Part shown: positions 1-10,105 of the stretch, one piece after another
Layout: every line of letters starts with the position of its first letter
How positions within the stretch are numbered: the first letter of the stretch is position 1
Source of the DNA: Pseudomonas fluorescens
GTDB lineage: Bacteria; Pseudomonadota; Gammaproteobacteria; Pseudomonadales; Pseudomonadaceae
Assembly (NCBI RefSeq): GCF_002837185.1
Contig: NZ_KZ477991.1
Span: 124,001 to 188,000 of the forward strand
Direction: 5' to 3'
Length of the DNA: 64,000 nucleotides
Made by a program: the position numbers and the translations under genes
Notes under the pieces: generated by a model
What the model was told of the DNA's origin: nothing
The model's database searches: none
Seen by the model: only the letters and a program-made list of their open reading frames with translations

Positions 1-2981
1 ATGAAGGCCGGCGACGTTATCAGGATATTTTCGAAGGCACCGGCGTGGCCTTGTGCGTACTCGACCTGTCGGGGTTGAAGGCGTTCTGCGACAAGACTGC
101 GGTGCAGGACGGCGAACAATTGCGCGCCTGGCTGCAGGCCAACCCCGCCGAGCGGCGCAAACTGCTCAAGGAGCTGCGCGTCACCGAGGTCAACCAGATG
201 GCGGTGCGGCTGTTGAACGTGAGCTCCTGCGAGCAAGCCTGGGAGCGTCTGATTGACGATGCCCCGCACAATGCCACCGCTATCGGCCACCAGGTGCTGG
301 AAGCCGTACTGACCCGGCAAAAACAACTGGAGCTGGAAATCCAGCTCAACGATGTGACGGGCAATGAACAATACCTGTGGCTGGTCATGCGTTTGCCGGA
401 ACAGCAGGATGACATCAGGGCGGTCATCCTCAGCATCAGCGATATCACCAGCCGCAAGCTGATCGAGCTGTCGCTGGTCGAGCGCGAGAGTTTCTGGTCG
501 GATGTGGTACGCACCGTGCCCGACCACCTGTATGTGCAGGACGTGATCAGCCAGCGCATGATCTTCAGCAACCATCACCTGGGCCATACCCTCGGCTACA
601 ACAAGGCCGAGCTGCAGAAAATGGGTGAGTACTTCTGGGAAATCCTGCTGCACCCCGAAGACGCCGAGCATTACCACGACGCGCGTCAACAGCAACGCCA
701 GGTGGGTTATACGACCCAACTGCACTGCCAGCTGCGCTTTCGTCACCGCAACAACCAGTGGCGACGCTTCGACATTCGCGAACAGGCCCTGGCCAGGGAC
801 ACCTCGGCGGTGGTCACACGGATCATCGGCGTGGCCAAAGACATCACCGACCAGATCGAGGCCAGCGAATCCCTGCGCGACAGCGAACAACGCTACCGCA
901 TGCTGGCCGAAAGCATCAGTGACGTGATCTGCTCCACCGACAGCCAACTGGCCCTCAACTACGTCAGCCCATCGGTCAACGCCGTGCTGGGGTACGACGT
1001 GGATTGGGTGTTCAAGAACGGCTGGCAGTCGATCATTGCCAACCCGCAACAGCTCACGGGCATGTATGGCCTGATGGAGCAGGTCAGCCGTGCCGTCGGT
1101 AATCCCGAGGCGCTGAACAGCCTGCGCGATGAGGTGCAGACCCAACTGTTCCTGTTCGACTGCCTGCGCGCCGATGGGCGCAAAGTGCCGATCGAGCTGC
1201 GCGTGGTGCTGGTGTGGGACGAACATGGCGCGTTTGAAGGCGTCCTCGGCGTGGGCCGTGACATCAGCCAGCAACGCCGGGCCGAAAAAGACCTGCGCAT
1301 GGCGGCCACGGTGTTCGAGCATTCCACCTCGGCGATCCTGATCACCGACCCGGCCGGCTATATCGTGCAGGCCAACGAGGCCTTCAGCCGGGTCAGCGGT
1401 TACGCCGTCAGCGATGTACTCGACCAACTGCCGAACATGCTCACCGTCGACGAACAGCAGGAAGCCCACCTGCGCTACGTGCTCAAGCAATTGCACCAGC
1501 ACAGCACCTGGGAAGGCGAAGTGTGGCTCAAGCGCCGCAATGGCGAGCACTACCCGGCCTGGGTCGGTATCACGGCGGTGTTCGATGATGAAGGCGACCT
1601 GGCCAGCTACGTGTGTTTCTTCAGCGATATCAGCGAGCGCAAGGCCAGCGAACAGCGCATCCACCGCCTGGCCTATTACGACGCCCTGACTCACCTGCCC
1701 AACCGCACCCTGTTCCAGGATCGCCTGCACACCGCATTGCAGTCGGCCGAGCGACAGAAGTCGTGGGTGGTCTTGATGTTCCTCGACCTCGACCGTTTCA
1801 AGCCGATCAATGACTCCCTGGGCCACGCCGCCGGCGACCGTATGCTCAAGGAAATGGCCACGCGCCTGCTCGGTTGCGTGGCCGAAGACGACACCGTGGC
1901 GCGGATGGGCGGCGACGAGTTCACCTTGCTGTTGCAACCGCGTGTCAACCGCGAAATGGCGCTGAACCGCGCGATCACGGTGGCCGAGCAGATTCTGGCG
2001 AGCCTGGTGAAGCCGTTCGTGCTCGAAGGCCGCGAATTCTTCGTGACCGCCAGCATCGGCATCGCCTTGAGTCCCCAGGACGGTAATGAGCTGAGCCAGT
2101 TGATGAAAAACGCCGACACGGCGATGTACCACGCCAAGGAGCGCGGCAAGAACAACTTCCAGTTCTACCAGGCCGACATGAACGCCAGCGCCCTGGAACG
2201 CCTGGAACTGGAAAGCGACCTGCGCCACGCCCTGGAACAGGACGAATTCGTGCTCTATTACCAGCCGCAGTTCAGCGGCGACGGCAAACGCCTGACCGGC
2301 GCCGAAGCCCTGCTGCGCTGGCGCCACCCACGCCGCGGCCTGGTGCCGCCGGGGGATTTCATTCCGGTGCTGGAAGAGCTGGGGCTGGTGGTGGATGTGG
2401 GCGACTGGGTGATCAGCGAAGCCTGTCGCCAGCTCAAGACCTGGCACCAGAACAAAGTGCGGGTGCCGAAAGTCTCGGTCAACATCTCGGCGCGACAGTT
2501 CTCCGACGGGCAACTGGGCACGCGCATCGCCACCATCCTCAAGGACACCGGCCTGCCACCGGCGTGCCTGGAGCTGGAACTGACCGAAAGCATCCTGATG
2601 CGCGAAGTCAACGAAGCCCTGCAGATCCTCGCCAGCCTGAAAAACCTGGGGCTGAGCATTGCGGTCGACGACTTCGGCACCGGTTATTCATCGCTCAATT
2701 ACCTCAAGCAATTCCCCATCGACGTCCTGAAGATCGACCGCACCTTCGTCGACGGCCTGCCCTCCGGCGAGCAGGATGCGCAGATCGCCCGCGCCATCAT
2801 CGCCATGGCCCACAGCCTGAACCTGGCAGTGATCGCCGAGGGCGTGGAAACCCACGAGCAGTTGGACTTCCTGCGCGAGCATGGCTGCGATGAAGTGCAG
2901 GGCTACCTGTTCGGACGGCCGATGCCGGCGAACCGGTTCGAGGCGCAGTTCAGCAATGATGCGCTGTTCATGTTCGATTGA
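1..2981 (+). CDS. morA: MorA-like PAS/GGDEF/EAL c-di-GMP enzyme, 5' end outside window
   Basis: The reading frame is open from base 3 to the stop, so the gene starts upstream; about 992 residues are visible. They comprise several PAS sensor modules (roughly the first 540 residues), then a diguanylate cyclase domain with an intact GGDEF motif (bases 1908-1922) and a phosphodiesterase domain with EAL (2304-2312). Both catalytic signatures look intact, so the protein could both make and degrade cyclic di-GMP. The residues before GGDEF read AEDDTVAR, so the arginine of the usual RxxD inhibitory site is missing. The next gene is glyA, as in the P. aeruginosa PA4601 (morA)-PA4602 (glyA3) pair, which supports the name. 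MorA is known as a membrane-anchored regulator of motility and biofilm timing; its N-terminal membrane part lies outside the window. Confidence 0.88.
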   Translation, partial: EGRRRYQDIFEGTGVALCVLDLSGLKAFCDKTAVQDGEQLRAWLQANPAERRKLLKELRVTEVNQMAVRLLNVSSCEQAWERLIDDAPHNATAIGHQVLEAVLTRQKQLELEIQLNDVTGNEQYLWLVMRLPEQQDDIRAVILSISDITSRKLIELSLVERESFWSDVVRTVPDHLYVQDVISQRMIFSNHHLGHTLGYNKAELQKMGEYFWEILLHPEDAEHYHDARQQQRQVGYTTQLHCQLRFRHRNNQWRRFDIREQALARDTSAVVTRIIGVAKDITDQIEASESLRDSEQRYRMLAESISDVICSTDSQLALNYVSPSVNAVLGYDVDWVFKNGWQSIIANPQQLTGMYGLMEQVSRAVGNPEALNSLRDEVQTQLFLFDCLRADGRKVPIELRVVLVWDEHGAFEGVLGVGRDISQQRRAEKDLRMAATVFEHSTSAILITDPAGYIVQANEAFSRVSGYAVSDVLDQLPNMLTVDEQQEAHLRYVLKQLHQHSTWEGEVWLKRRNGEHYPAWVGITAVFDDEGDLASYVCFFSDISERKASEQRIHRLAYYDALTHLPNRTLFQDRLHTALQSAERQKSWVVLMFLDLDRFKPINDSLGHAAGDRMLKEMATRLLGCVAEDDTVARMGGDEFTLLLQPRVNREMALNRAITVAEQILASLVKPFVLEGREFFVTASIGIALSPQDGNELSQLMKNADTAMYHAKERGKNNFQFYQADMNASALERLELESDLRHALEQDEFVLYYQPQFSGDGKRLTGAEALLRWRHPRRGLVPPGDFIPVLEELGLVVDVGDWVISEACRQLKTWHQNKVRVPKVSVNISARQFSDGQLGTRIATILKDTGLPPACLELELTESILMREVNEALQILASLKNLGLSIAVDDFGTGYSSLNYLKQFPIDVLKIDRTFVDGLPSGEQDAQIARAIIAMAHSLNLAVIAEGVETHEQLDFLREHGCDEVQGYLFGRPMPANRFEAQFSNDALFMFD

Positions 2982-3018
2982 GTGGAGCCAATTGCTCCAC
3001 TCAATCGAACATGAACAG
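2964..3018. repeat. 25-bp perfect inverted repeat over the morA stop codon
   Basis: Bases 2964-2988 and 2994-3018 are exact reverse complements separated by 5 bases. The left arm contains the last five codons and the TGA of morA. No T-tract follows, so it is not a standard intrinsic terminator. It could stop transcription or protect the mRNA 3' end. Confidence 0.95.
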
Positions 3019-3020
3019 AG

Positions 3021-3103
3021 CAGCTGCAAGCTGCAAGCTGCAAGCTGCAAGCTGCAAGAAGAAGCGGATCTGCTTTTACTTGTAGCTTGCAGCTTGCAAC
3101 TTG
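3021..3103. repeat. Heptanucleotide repeat hairpin (CAAGCTG / CAGCTTG units)
   Basis: About five copies of the 7-base unit CAAGCTG (3021-3058) are followed, after a 20-base spacer, by units of the reverse complement (3079-3103: CTTGTAG, CTTGCAG, CTTGCAA). The arms can fold into a long imperfect hairpin. The same repeat family recurs at 56188-56314. Confidence 0.85.
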
Positions 3104-3202
3104 AAGCCGGCACTTCATCCCCATGACTACGTTTCATATCCCTTCCAATAAGCGCTTGGGTTAGAATGCCCTCCTTTTCTGCCCCGATCCTTGAGGACCG
3201 CC

Positions 3203-4456
3203 ATGTTCAGCCGTGATTTGACTATTGCCAAGTACGACGCCGATCTCTTCGCCGCCATGGAGCAAGAAGCCGTGCGCCAGGAAGAGCACATCGAGCTGAT
3301 CGCTTCGGAAAACTACACCAGCCCTGCGGTGATGGAGGCTCAAGGCTCGGTGCTGACCAACAAGTACGCCGAAGGCTACCCGGGCAAGCGCTACTACGGT
3401 GGTTGCGAGTACGTCGACGTGGTTGAGCAGTTGGCCATCGACCGTGCCAAAGAGCTGTTCGGCGCCGATTACGCCAACGTCCAGCCGCACGCCGGTTCCC
3501 AGGCCAACAGCGCGGTGTACCTGGCCCTGCTGCAAGGTGGCGACACCATCCTGGGCATGAGCCTGGCCCACGGCGGCCACCTGACCCACGGCGCCAGCGT
3601 GTCCTCCTCCGGCAAGCTGTACAACGCCGTTCAATACGGTATCGATGCCAACGGCCTGATCGACTACGACGAAGTCGAGCGCCTGGCGGTCGAGCACAAG
3701 CCCAAAATGATCGTGGCCGGTTTCTCTGCCTACTCGCAGATCCTCGACTTCCCGCGCTTCCGTGAAATCGCTGACAAGGTCGGCGCCTATCTCTTTGTGG
3801 ACATGGCTCACGTGGCAGGCCTGGTCGCCGCTGGCGTCTACCCGAACCCGGTGCCTTACGCCGATGTGGTCACCACCACCACCCACAAGACCCTGCGCGG
3901 TCCACGTGGCGGCCTGATCCTGGCGCGCGCCAATGCCGAGATCGAGAAGAAGCTGAACTCCGCCGTATTCCCGGGCGCCCAGGGTGGCCCGCTGGAACAC
4001 GTGATCGCGGCCAAGGCGATCTGCTTCAAGGAAGCACTGCAGCCTGAGTTCAAGACCTACCAGCAACAAGTGGTCAAGAACGCCAAGGCCATGGCCGGCG
4101 TGTTCATCGAGCGCGGCTTCGACGTGGTGTCCGGCGGTACCGAGAACCACCTGTTCCTGCTGTCGCTGATCAAGCAGGACATTTCCGGTAAAGATGCTGA
4201 CGCTGCCCTGGGCAAAGCCTTCATCACCGTGAACAAAAACTCCGTGCCGAACGACCCACGTTCGCCGTTCGTCACCTCCGGCCTGCGCTTCGGCACCCCG
4301 GCTGTGACCACCCGTGGCTTCAAGGAAGCCGAGTGCAAGGAACTGGCCGGCTGGATCTGCGACATCCTGGCGGACCTGAACAACGAAGCCGTGATCGACG
4401 CGGTACGTGAGAAGGTCAAGGCCATCTGCAAGCAGCTGCCGGTGTACGGCGCTTGA
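3203..4456 (+). CDS. glyA: Serine hydroxymethyltransferase
   Basis: The product is a cytosolic PLP enzyme that interconverts serine and tetrahydrofolate with glycine and 5,10-methylene-tetrahydrofolate, the main source of one-carbon units. The 417-residue product has the normal family length. It contains the PLP-lysine motif [13 protein letters not shown], the N-terminal [10 protein letters not shown] motif and the [13 protein letters not shown] segment. The ATG at 3203 is preferred over an in-frame TTG at 3191 because GAGG at 3193-3196 sits 6 bases before it. A strong terminator follows. Pseudomonads carry more than one glyA; the position next to morA suggests the copy called glyA3 in P. aeruginosa. 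Confidence 0.97.
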   Translation: MFSRDLTIAKYDADLFAAMEQEAVRQEEHIELIASENYTSPAVMEAQGSVLTNKYAEGYPGKRYYGGCEYVDVVEQLAIDRAKELFGADYANVQPHAGSQANSAVYLALLQGGDTILGMSLAHGGHLTHGASVSSSGKLYNAVQYGIDANGLIDYDEVERLAVEHKPKMIVAGFSAYSQILDFPRFREIADKVGAYLFVDMAHVAGLVAAGVYPNPVPYADVVTTTTHKTLRGPRGGLILARANAEIEKKLNSAVFPGAQGGPLEHVIAAKAICFKEALQPEFKTYQQQVVKNAKAMAGVFIERGFDVVSGGTENHLFLLSLIKQDISGKDADAALGKAFITVNKNSVPNDPRSPFVTSGLRFGTPAVTTRGFKEAECKELAGWICDILADLNNEAVIDAVREKVKAICKQLPVYGA

Positions 4457-4473
4457 TTGCAGTTGCTTGAATG

Positions 4474-4503
4474 AAAAGCCCGGCTCTTGAGCCGGGCTTT
4501 TTT
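4474..4503 (+). terminator. Rho-independent terminator of glyA
   Basis: The stem AGCCCGGCTC / GAGCCGGGCT has a TTGA loop and is followed by a run of T, 17 bases after the glyA stop. The A-run on the other side could also make it act on minus-strand transcripts. Confidence 0.93.
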
Positions 4504-4527
4504 ATGCCAATTTGAAATGCGGTCAAG

Positions 4528-4616
4528 TGTGGGAGGGGCTTGCCCCCGATGGCAATCTATCAGTCGCTGCTTGTGGTGACTGACACTCAGCTATCGGTGG
4601 CAAGCCCCCTCCCACA
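4528..4616. repeat. REP doublet (REPIN)
   Basis: Two inverted copies of the REP palindrome TGTGGGAGGGGCTTGCCCCC flank about 40 variable bases. It lies between the convergent glyA and yjiA-like genes. Confidence 0.93.
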
Positions 4617-4633
4617 TTTGGTTGCATTTCAAG

Positions 4634-5596
4634 TCAGGTAGGTTGGTAGACCCTGGCAAAGCCTTCGCGAATCTTGTCTTCCGGCAATTCATCGGCAATA
4701 AACACAATCACACTCTCCCGCGCCTCGCCTTCGGCCCATTCGGTGTCCCAGTCGAAGCCGTAGAGCTTCAGCACGCCCTGGAATACCATGCGCCGATCCT
4801 CTCCGGCGATGTTCAGCACGCCCTTGTAGCGCAGCAGTTGCTTGCCATGGTCTTCCAGCAGCGCGTTCATGAACTCACTGAGGCGGTCGATATCCAGCGG
4901 CTGGTCGGTGCGCAGCACCAGGCTGGAAATACGGTCGACCGATGGCGCAGCGCTGACAGGGCGCAGACTCATGCCGGCGTTGAGGTTGAAGCCGCGCACG
5001 TCGAGCAGTTCGGCCAGGTCAATCCTGCCATGCTCCACCACCCGGATCGGTGCGCGGCGGTTGATGCGGGTCAGGCGTTCGCTGAGGGCGGTGAAAGTGG
5101 CATCGTCCACCAGGTCGCGCTTGCTCACCAGCAGGCGGTCGGCAAAGCCGATCTGGGCCTGGGCGATGGTCTGGGTCAAGTGATGCTCGGCGTGGGCCGC
5201 GTCCACCAGGGTGATGATGCCGTCGAGGATATAGCGCTCGCGCAGTTCCTCATCAATGAAAAAGGTCTGGGCCACAGGCGCAGGATCGGCCAGGCCGGTG
5301 CACTCGATCACCAGGCGGTCGAAGGCGATTTCACCGCTGTCCAGCCGCTCGAGCAGCAAGTACAGCGCCTTGGTCAGGTCGGTGTGGATGGTGCAGCACA
5401 CGCAACCGTTGGAGAGGGTCATGACCTGTACCGGCTCTGCGCCCAACAATTGCGTATCGATGCCGGCATCACTGAATTCGTTTTCGATCACGGCGATCTT
5501 CAAGCCGTGCTCGGCCTTGAGCAGATGGCGCAGCAAGGTGGTCTTGCCGGCGCCGAGGAAGCCGCTGAGCACGGTGACCGGAATGGGAGAGGACAA
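4634..5596 (-). CDS. yjiA: CobW/YjiA-family P-loop GTPase (metal-binding)
   Basis: This is a 320-residue G3E-family GTPase of the COG0523 group, whose members act in metal insertion or trafficking. The Walker A motif GFLGAGKTT is at residues 12-20, the metal-binding CVCC motif near residue 65, and a CobW C-terminal domain follows. The start is a TTG at 5596, with AAGGAG 8 bases upstream. It lies downstream of cstA and ybdD on the same strand, the same order as btsT-yjiX-yjiA in E. coli, although a REPIN now separates it from ybdD. Its client protein is unknown. PA4604 appears to be the P. aeruginosa counterpart. Confidence 0.87.
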   Translation of the reverse strand: MSSPIPVTVLSGFLGAGKTTLLRHLLKAEHGLKIAVIENEFSDAGIDTQLLGAEPVQVMTLSNGCVCCTIHTDLTKALYLLLERLDSGEIAFDRLVIECTGLADPAPVAQTFFIDEELRERYILDGIITLVDAAHAEHHLTQTIAQAQIGFADRLLVSKRDLVDDATFTALSERLTRINRRAPIRVVEHGRIDLAELLDVRGFNLNAGMSLRPVSAAPSVDRISSLVLRTDQPLDIDRLSEFMNALLEDHGKQLLRYKGVLNIAGEDRRMVFQGVLKLYGFDWDTEWAEGEARESVIVFIADELPEDKIREGFARVYQPT

Positions 5597-5634
5597 AGAT
5601 AGTTCTCCTTATATCTGAAGGAACACAAAACAAC

Positions 5635-5722
5635 TGTGGGAGGGGGCTTGCCCCCGATGGCAGTGTGTCAGGCACTGATGTGCCGCTGATACACCGCTAT
5701 CGGGGGCAAGCCCCCTCCCACA
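5635..5722. repeat. REP doublet (REPIN)
   Basis: Inverted TGTGGGAGGGGGCTTGCCCC copies lie between ybdD and the yjiA-like gene. Confidence 0.93.
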
Positions 5723-5750
5723 TGGAATTACCGCAAGCCCGAGTGCCGGA

Positions 5751-5948
5751 TCAGCAGCACTTGGGCCCACCCTTGCCGCCGTAACGGGCCTCCTGGCGTT
5801 CCCGGAAGAACGCCTTGTAGTCCATCATCGGTTTGTCCGGGTGCTTGGTTTGCATATGCTCGACGTAGGTGTCGTAGTCGGGCATGCCGACCATCAGGCG
5901 CGCGGCCTGACCGAGGTATTTACCGAGGCGACTGATGTCATTGAACAT
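5751..5948 (-). CDS. ybdD: YbdD/YjiX family small protein
   Basis: This 65-residue protein belongs to the YbdD/YjiX (DUF466) family, which almost always sits directly behind a cstA/btsT transporter gene. It starts 15 bases after the cstA stop, with AGGA 8 bases before its ATG, so the two are co-transcribed. Family features visible are the [20 protein letters not shown] segment and the cysteine-rich end GGPKCC. The biochemical role is not established; the invariant linkage suggests support of pyruvate uptake. Confidence 0.9.
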   Translation of the reverse strand: MFNDISRLGKYLGQAARLMVGMPDYDTYVEHMQTKHPDKPMMDYKAFFRERQEARYGGKGGPKCC

Positions 5949-5963
5949 GCGTGCAATCCTCGG

Positions 5964-8030
5964 TTATGCGTCCGGTACAGCCTGGAACGGCGCTTCTTTA
6001 TCCGTACGCTCTTTGTTGCCCCAGGCGGCAATGCCGACCTTGAGCGCATAGAACAGGATGCTGAACACCACGAACAGGAACAGCGCCGTCAGCGTTGCGT
6101 TGGTGTAGGCGTTGTAGATCACGTGTTGCATCTGGTCGATGCTCTTGGCCGGGGCGAGGATCTGGCCATTGGCAAGGGCATCGCTGTATTTCTTCGCCAG
6201 CGACAGGAAGCCGATCGCCGGGTTGGCGTCGAACAGCTTGATAAAGCCCGCAGTGGTGGTGCAGATCAACAGCCAGACTGCCGGCAGCAAGGTCACCCAA
6301 ATGTAGCGCTGACGCTTCATTTTGATCAGCACAACCGTGGCGAGCATCAGCGCGATCCCGGCCAGCATCTGGTTGGAGATGCCGAACAGCGGCCACAAGG
6401 TGTTGATGCCGCCCAGTGGGTCGATCACGCCTTGGTACAGCAGGTAACCCCACATCGCCACACAACCGGCGGTGGCAATCAGGTTGGCGGTCCAGGATTC
6501 AGTGCGCTTGAGCGACGGCACGAAGGAGCCGAGCAGGTCTTGCAGCATGAAACGGCCGGCACGGGTACCGGCGTCGACCGCCGTCAGGATGAACAGCGCT
6601 TCGAACAGGATCGCAAAGTGGTACCAGAACGCCATTGTGTTTTCACCCGGCAGCACACTGTGCAGGATCTGCGCGATACCGACCGCCAGGGTCGGTGCAC
6701 CGCCGGCACGTGCCAGGATGGTGGTTTCACCGATGTCATGGGCCACGGCCGACAGCGCTTCGGGGGTGATTGCAAAGCCCCAGCTGCTGACGGTCTGCGC
6801 CACGGTCACCACGTCGGTGCCGACAATCGCCGCCGGGCTGTTCATGGCGAAGTACACGCCAGGCTCGATCACCGACGCGGCAACCATTGCCATGATGGCC
6901 ACGAACGACTCCATCAGCATGCCGCCGTAACCGATGTAACGCGCATGGCTTTCATTGGCCAGCAGCTTGGGCGTGGTGCCCGAGGAGATCAGCGCATGGA
7001 AGCCGGAGACCGCGCCACAGGCAATGGTGATGAACAGGAACGGGAACAGGCCGCCCTTCCACACCGGGCCGGTGCCGTCGATGAACTGGGTAAGCGCCGG
7101 CATTTTCAGGTCAGGCATGGTGACCAGGATGCCAATCGCCAGCGCGATGATGGTACCGATTTTCAGGAAGGTCGACAGGTAGTCACGCGGCGCCAGGATC
7201 AGCCATACCGGCAGTACTGCGGCAACGAAACCGTAGCCGATCAGCATCCAGGTGATCTGGATCCCGGTGAAGGTGAAGGCCTTGGCCCACACCGGGTCAG
7301 CGGCGATCTGCCCGCCCAGCCAGATCGAACCCAGCAGCAACAGCACGCCGATGATCGAAATTTCGCCAATGCGGCCCGGACGGATGTAGCGCATGTAAAT
7401 GCCCATGAACATCGCGATCGGGATGGTCGCCATCACCGTGAAAATGCCCCACGGGCTCTCGGCCAGGGCCTTGACCACGATCAGCGCCAGCACCGCGAGG
7501 ATGATGATCATGATCAGGAAGCAGCCGAACAGCGCGATAGTCCCGGGAATACGGCCCATCTCTTCGCGGACCATGTCGCCCAGGGAGCGGCCGTTACGCC
7601 GGGTGGACAGGAACAGGATCATGAAATCCTGCACCGCACCGGCCAGCACCACACCGGCAATCAGCCAAAGCGTGCCGGGCAGGTAACCCATTTGCGCCGC
7701 CAACACCGGGCCGACCAGAGGGCCCGCACCGGCAATCGCCGCAAAGTGGTGACCGAAAAGGATATGTTTGTTGGTCGGCACGTAGTCCAGACCGTCGTTG
7801 TTGATCACTGCGGGGGTGGCCCGCCGTGGGTCCAGTTGCATCACGTTATTGGCGATGAACAGGCTGTAGTACCGGTACGCGACCAGGTAGATGGCCACCG
7901 CAGCGACCACAATCCACAAGGCGTTGATCGCCTCGCCGCGGCGCAAGGCCACTACGCCGAGGGCGCACGCTCCTACGATTGCCAGCACCAGCCAGGGTAG
8001 ATGGCGTAGCAGGCTATTATTATTTTTCAT
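5964..8030 (-). CDS. cstA: CstA family carbon-starvation/pyruvate transporter
   Basis: This is a polytopic inner-membrane protein of 688 residues with many hydrophobic segments. It belongs to the CstA/BtsT family, whose characterised members import pyruvate or peptides under nutrient limitation. The family segment FGHHFAAIAGAGPLVGPVLA is present near the N-terminus. The ATG at 8030 (MKNNNSLLRHLPW) is preferred over an upstream in-frame ATG at 8102, because the upstream stretch is not hydrophobic and the shorter form has the family length. It is the first gene of a cstA-ybdD unit. Confidence 0.93.
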   Translation of the reverse strand: MKNNNSLLRHLPWLVLAIVGACALGVVALRRGEAINALWIVVAAVAIYLVAYRYYSLFIANNVMQLDPRRATPAVINNDGLDYVPTNKHILFGHHFAAIAGAGPLVGPVLAAQMGYLPGTLWLIAGVVLAGAVQDFMILFLSTRRNGRSLGDMVREEMGRIPGTIALFGCFLIMIIILAVLALIVVKALAESPWGIFTVMATIPIAMFMGIYMRYIRPGRIGEISIIGVLLLLGSIWLGGQIAADPVWAKAFTFTGIQITWMLIGYGFVAAVLPVWLILAPRDYLSTFLKIGTIIALAIGILVTMPDLKMPALTQFIDGTGPVWKGGLFPFLFITIACGAVSGFHALISSGTTPKLLANESHARYIGYGGMLMESFVAIMAMVAASVIEPGVYFAMNSPAAIVGTDVVTVAQTVSSWGFAITPEALSAVAHDIGETTILARAGGAPTLAVGIAQILHSVLPGENTMAFWYHFAILFEALFILTAVDAGTRAGRFMLQDLLGSFVPSLKRTESWTANLIATAGCVAMWGYLLYQGVIDPLGGINTLWPLFGISNQMLAGIALMLATVVLIKMKRQRYIWVTLLPAVWLLICTTTAGFIKLFDANPAIGFLSLAKKYSDALANGQILAPAKSIDQMQHVIYNAYTNATLTALFLFVVFSILFYALKVGIAAWGNKERTDKEAPFQAVPDA

Positions 8031-8204
8031 TTTTATATTCCAGCCAGGGTGGACAGAAAGGACAGCCAGCCCGAGTTTAGCGCTGTTGGCCTTAAAGGCC
8101 ACCCCCCTACGTTGGTCTAGAGCCTTGCCGATGCAAAAAAAGCAGAAATAAAGGCTGAATGATGGCGCAGGGCTACAATGCTTCTATTCACGGAGGACTT
8201 CACC

Positions 8205-8573
8205 ATGACCGAGCACGCGTCCGACCGCCGCCGTTTTCGCCGGATTGCCTTTGACGCCAAGACCGAACTTCGGCAAAACGAACGCGAATGGCCAGTGCAA
8301 TTGGTGGATTTGTCGTTAAAGGGGCTGCTGGTACAGCGACCGCAAGACTGGAAGGGCAATAAAGCGCTGCCGTTCGACGTGGACATACGCCTGGACCCAA
8401 AGGCCCATATAAAGATGCAGGTTCGTCTTACCCACGAAGACCAGGGTCAATTGGGTTTCGTATGCCAATACATCGACCTGGACTCGATCAGCCATTTGCG
8501 ACGTTTGATCGAATTGAACCTGGGCGATCAAGAGGAACTGGAGCGCGAGTTGGCGGCATTGCTGGAAACCTAG
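8205..8573 (+). CDS. mapZ: PilZ-domain c-di-GMP receptor, MapZ-like
   Basis: This 122-residue single-domain PilZ protein carries both halves of the c-di-GMP binding signature: the arginine-rich RRRFRR near the N-terminus and DLSLKG in the first strand pair. Position and size match P. aeruginosa PA4608 (MapZ), which when loaded with c-di-GMP binds the chemotaxis methyltransferase CheR1 and alters flagellar behaviour. CheR binding here is inferred from that homologue. The ATG at 8205 is used because CGGAGGA lies 8-14 bases upstream, rather than the ATG at 8178. Confidence 0.88.
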   Translation: MTEHASDRRRFRRIAFDAKTELRQNEREWPVQLVDLSLKGLLVQRPQDWKGNKALPFDVDIRLDPKAHIKMQVRLTHEDQGQLGFVCQYIDLDSISHLRRLIELNLGDQEELERELAALLET

Positions 8574-8592
8574 ATGCCAACACAGGGCAAAA

Positions 8593-8681
8593 TGTGGGTG
8601 GGGGTTTGCCCCTGATAGCAGTGTGTCAGGCGCTGATAGATTGACTGACCTGCCGCCATAGGGGGCAAGCCCCCTCCCACA
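8593..8681. repeat. REP doublet (REPIN), one arm degenerate
   Basis: The left arm reads TGTGGGTGGGGGTTTGCCCC (two changes), while the right arm is close to consensus. It lies between the convergent mapZ and radA genes. Confidence 0.88.
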
Positions 8682-8702
8682 TTGGTTTTGCGGTGTTGGT
8701 GA

Positions 8703-10070
8703 TTACTCGAACAACGCATCCAGCGCCTGTTCCAGGCGCGTGACCCCGATCACCTGCAATCCTGGCGGCATTTCCTTCGGCGCATTGCCCTTGGGCACGA
8801 TCGCCCGCTTGAAGCCATGCTTGGCCGCCTCTTTCAAGCGTTCCTGGCCACTGGGCACCGGGCGCACTTCGCCCGACAACCCTACCTCGCCAAACACCAG
8901 CAAGTCATGGGGCAGTGGCCGGTTGCGCAGGCTGGACATCACCGCCGCCATCAACGCCAGGTCGGAAGCGGTCTCCAATACCTTGACCCCGCCCACCACG
9001 TTGAGGAAGACGTCCTGATCGTGCGTCGGAATACCGCCATGGCGGTGCAACACCGCCAACAGCATGGCCAGGCGGTTCTGGTCCAGGCCGAGGGTGACCC
9101 GTCGCGGGTTGGCCAGATGGCTGTCATCAACCAGCGCCTGGACTTCCACCAGCATCGGTCGGGTGCCTTCCCACGTCGCCATCACCACGCTGCCTGGGAC
9201 TTCTTCCTGGGCGCGGGTGAGAAAGATCGCCGACGGATTGGAGACTTCTTTCAGCCCCCGGTCAGTCATGGCAAACACACCCAACTCGTTCACCGCGCCA
9301 AAGCGGTTTTTCACCGCCCGCAGCAACCGCAGGCGGCCATCGGATTCACCCTCGAAATACAGCACGGTATCCACCATGTGTTCCAGCACTCGCGGCCCGG
9401 CCAGCGCGCCTTCCTTGGTCACGTGGCCGACCAGGAAGATCGCCGTGCCGCTCTGCTTGGCATAGCGCACCAACAGCGCCGCGCTTTCACGCACCTGGGA
9501 TACGCCGCCAGGCGCTGACTGCAGTTGCTCGGTGAAAATCGTCTGGATCGAGTCGATCACCATGACCTTGGGTTTTTCGATGCGCGCCGTGGCGATGATG
9601 CTTTCGATGCAGGTTTCGGTCATGACCCGCAGTTGGTCCTGGGGCAGGCCCAGGCGACGGGCGCGCATGGCCACTTGTTGCTGGGACTCTTCCCCGGTGA
9701 CGTACAGCGCCGGCATGCGGCTGGCGATGCTGCACAGGGTTTGCAGCAGGATCGTGGATTTACCGATGCCCGGGTCGCCGCCGATCAGCACGACCGAGCC
9801 GTCCACCAGGCCACCGCCCAATACCCGGTCCAACTCACCGGAGGCGGTGGAGAAGCGCGGGATCTCTTCGACGCTGACTTCGGCCAGGGTCTTGATCTGC
9901 GCTTGTTGCCCGGTCCAGCCGGCGCGGCCGGTGGGGGCTGCGGCGCCACCGCTTTCAATCATGGTTTCAGTCAGGGTGTTCCACGCACCGCACTCGCCGC
10001 ACTGGCCCGCCCATTTGGGAAAGGTCGCGCCGCACTCCGTGCAGCCGTACATGCGCTTGGCCTTTGCCAT
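8703..10070 (-). CDS. radA: DNA repair protein RadA
   Basis: This is a cytoplasmic RecA-like ATPase that drives branch migration and D-loop processing in recombination. The 455 residues show the complete family order: an N-terminal zinc finger (C10, C13, C24, C27), Walker A GGDPGIGKST near residue 96, the RadA-specific KNRFG motif near residue 256, and a C-terminal Lon-protease-like domain. Length is typical. The ATG at 10070 is preceded by AGGTTCTTC. It sits between the divergently read mapZ and the ankB-katB pair. Confidence 0.97.
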   Translation of the reverse strand: MAKAKRMYGCTECGATFPKWAGQCGECGAWNTLTETMIESGGAAAPTGRAGWTGQQAQIKTLAEVSVEEIPRFSTASGELDRVLGGGLVDGSVVLIGGDPGIGKSTILLQTLCSIASRMPALYVTGEESQQQVAMRARRLGLPQDQLRVMTETCIESIIATARIEKPKVMVIDSIQTIFTEQLQSAPGGVSQVRESAALLVRYAKQSGTAIFLVGHVTKEGALAGPRVLEHMVDTVLYFEGESDGRLRLLRAVKNRFGAVNELGVFAMTDRGLKEVSNPSAIFLTRAQEEVPGSVVMATWEGTRPMLVEVQALVDDSHLANPRRVTLGLDQNRLAMLLAVLHRHGGIPTHDQDVFLNVVGGVKVLETASDLALMAAVMSSLRNRPLPHDLLVFGEVGLSGEVRPVPSGQERLKEAAKHGFKRAIVPKGNAPKEMPPGLQVIGVTRLEQALDALFE

Positions 10071-10105
10071 TGAAGAACCTCCAACCGAAAAACCGCGATG
10101 ATAGC

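Noticed and set aside
5841..8000. Long open frame (719 codons) on the plus strand
   Set aside because: It is antisense to cstA, whose 688-residue membrane-protein sequence is clearly real; the plus-strand product is a His/Asp/Arg-rich mirror of GC-rich codons.
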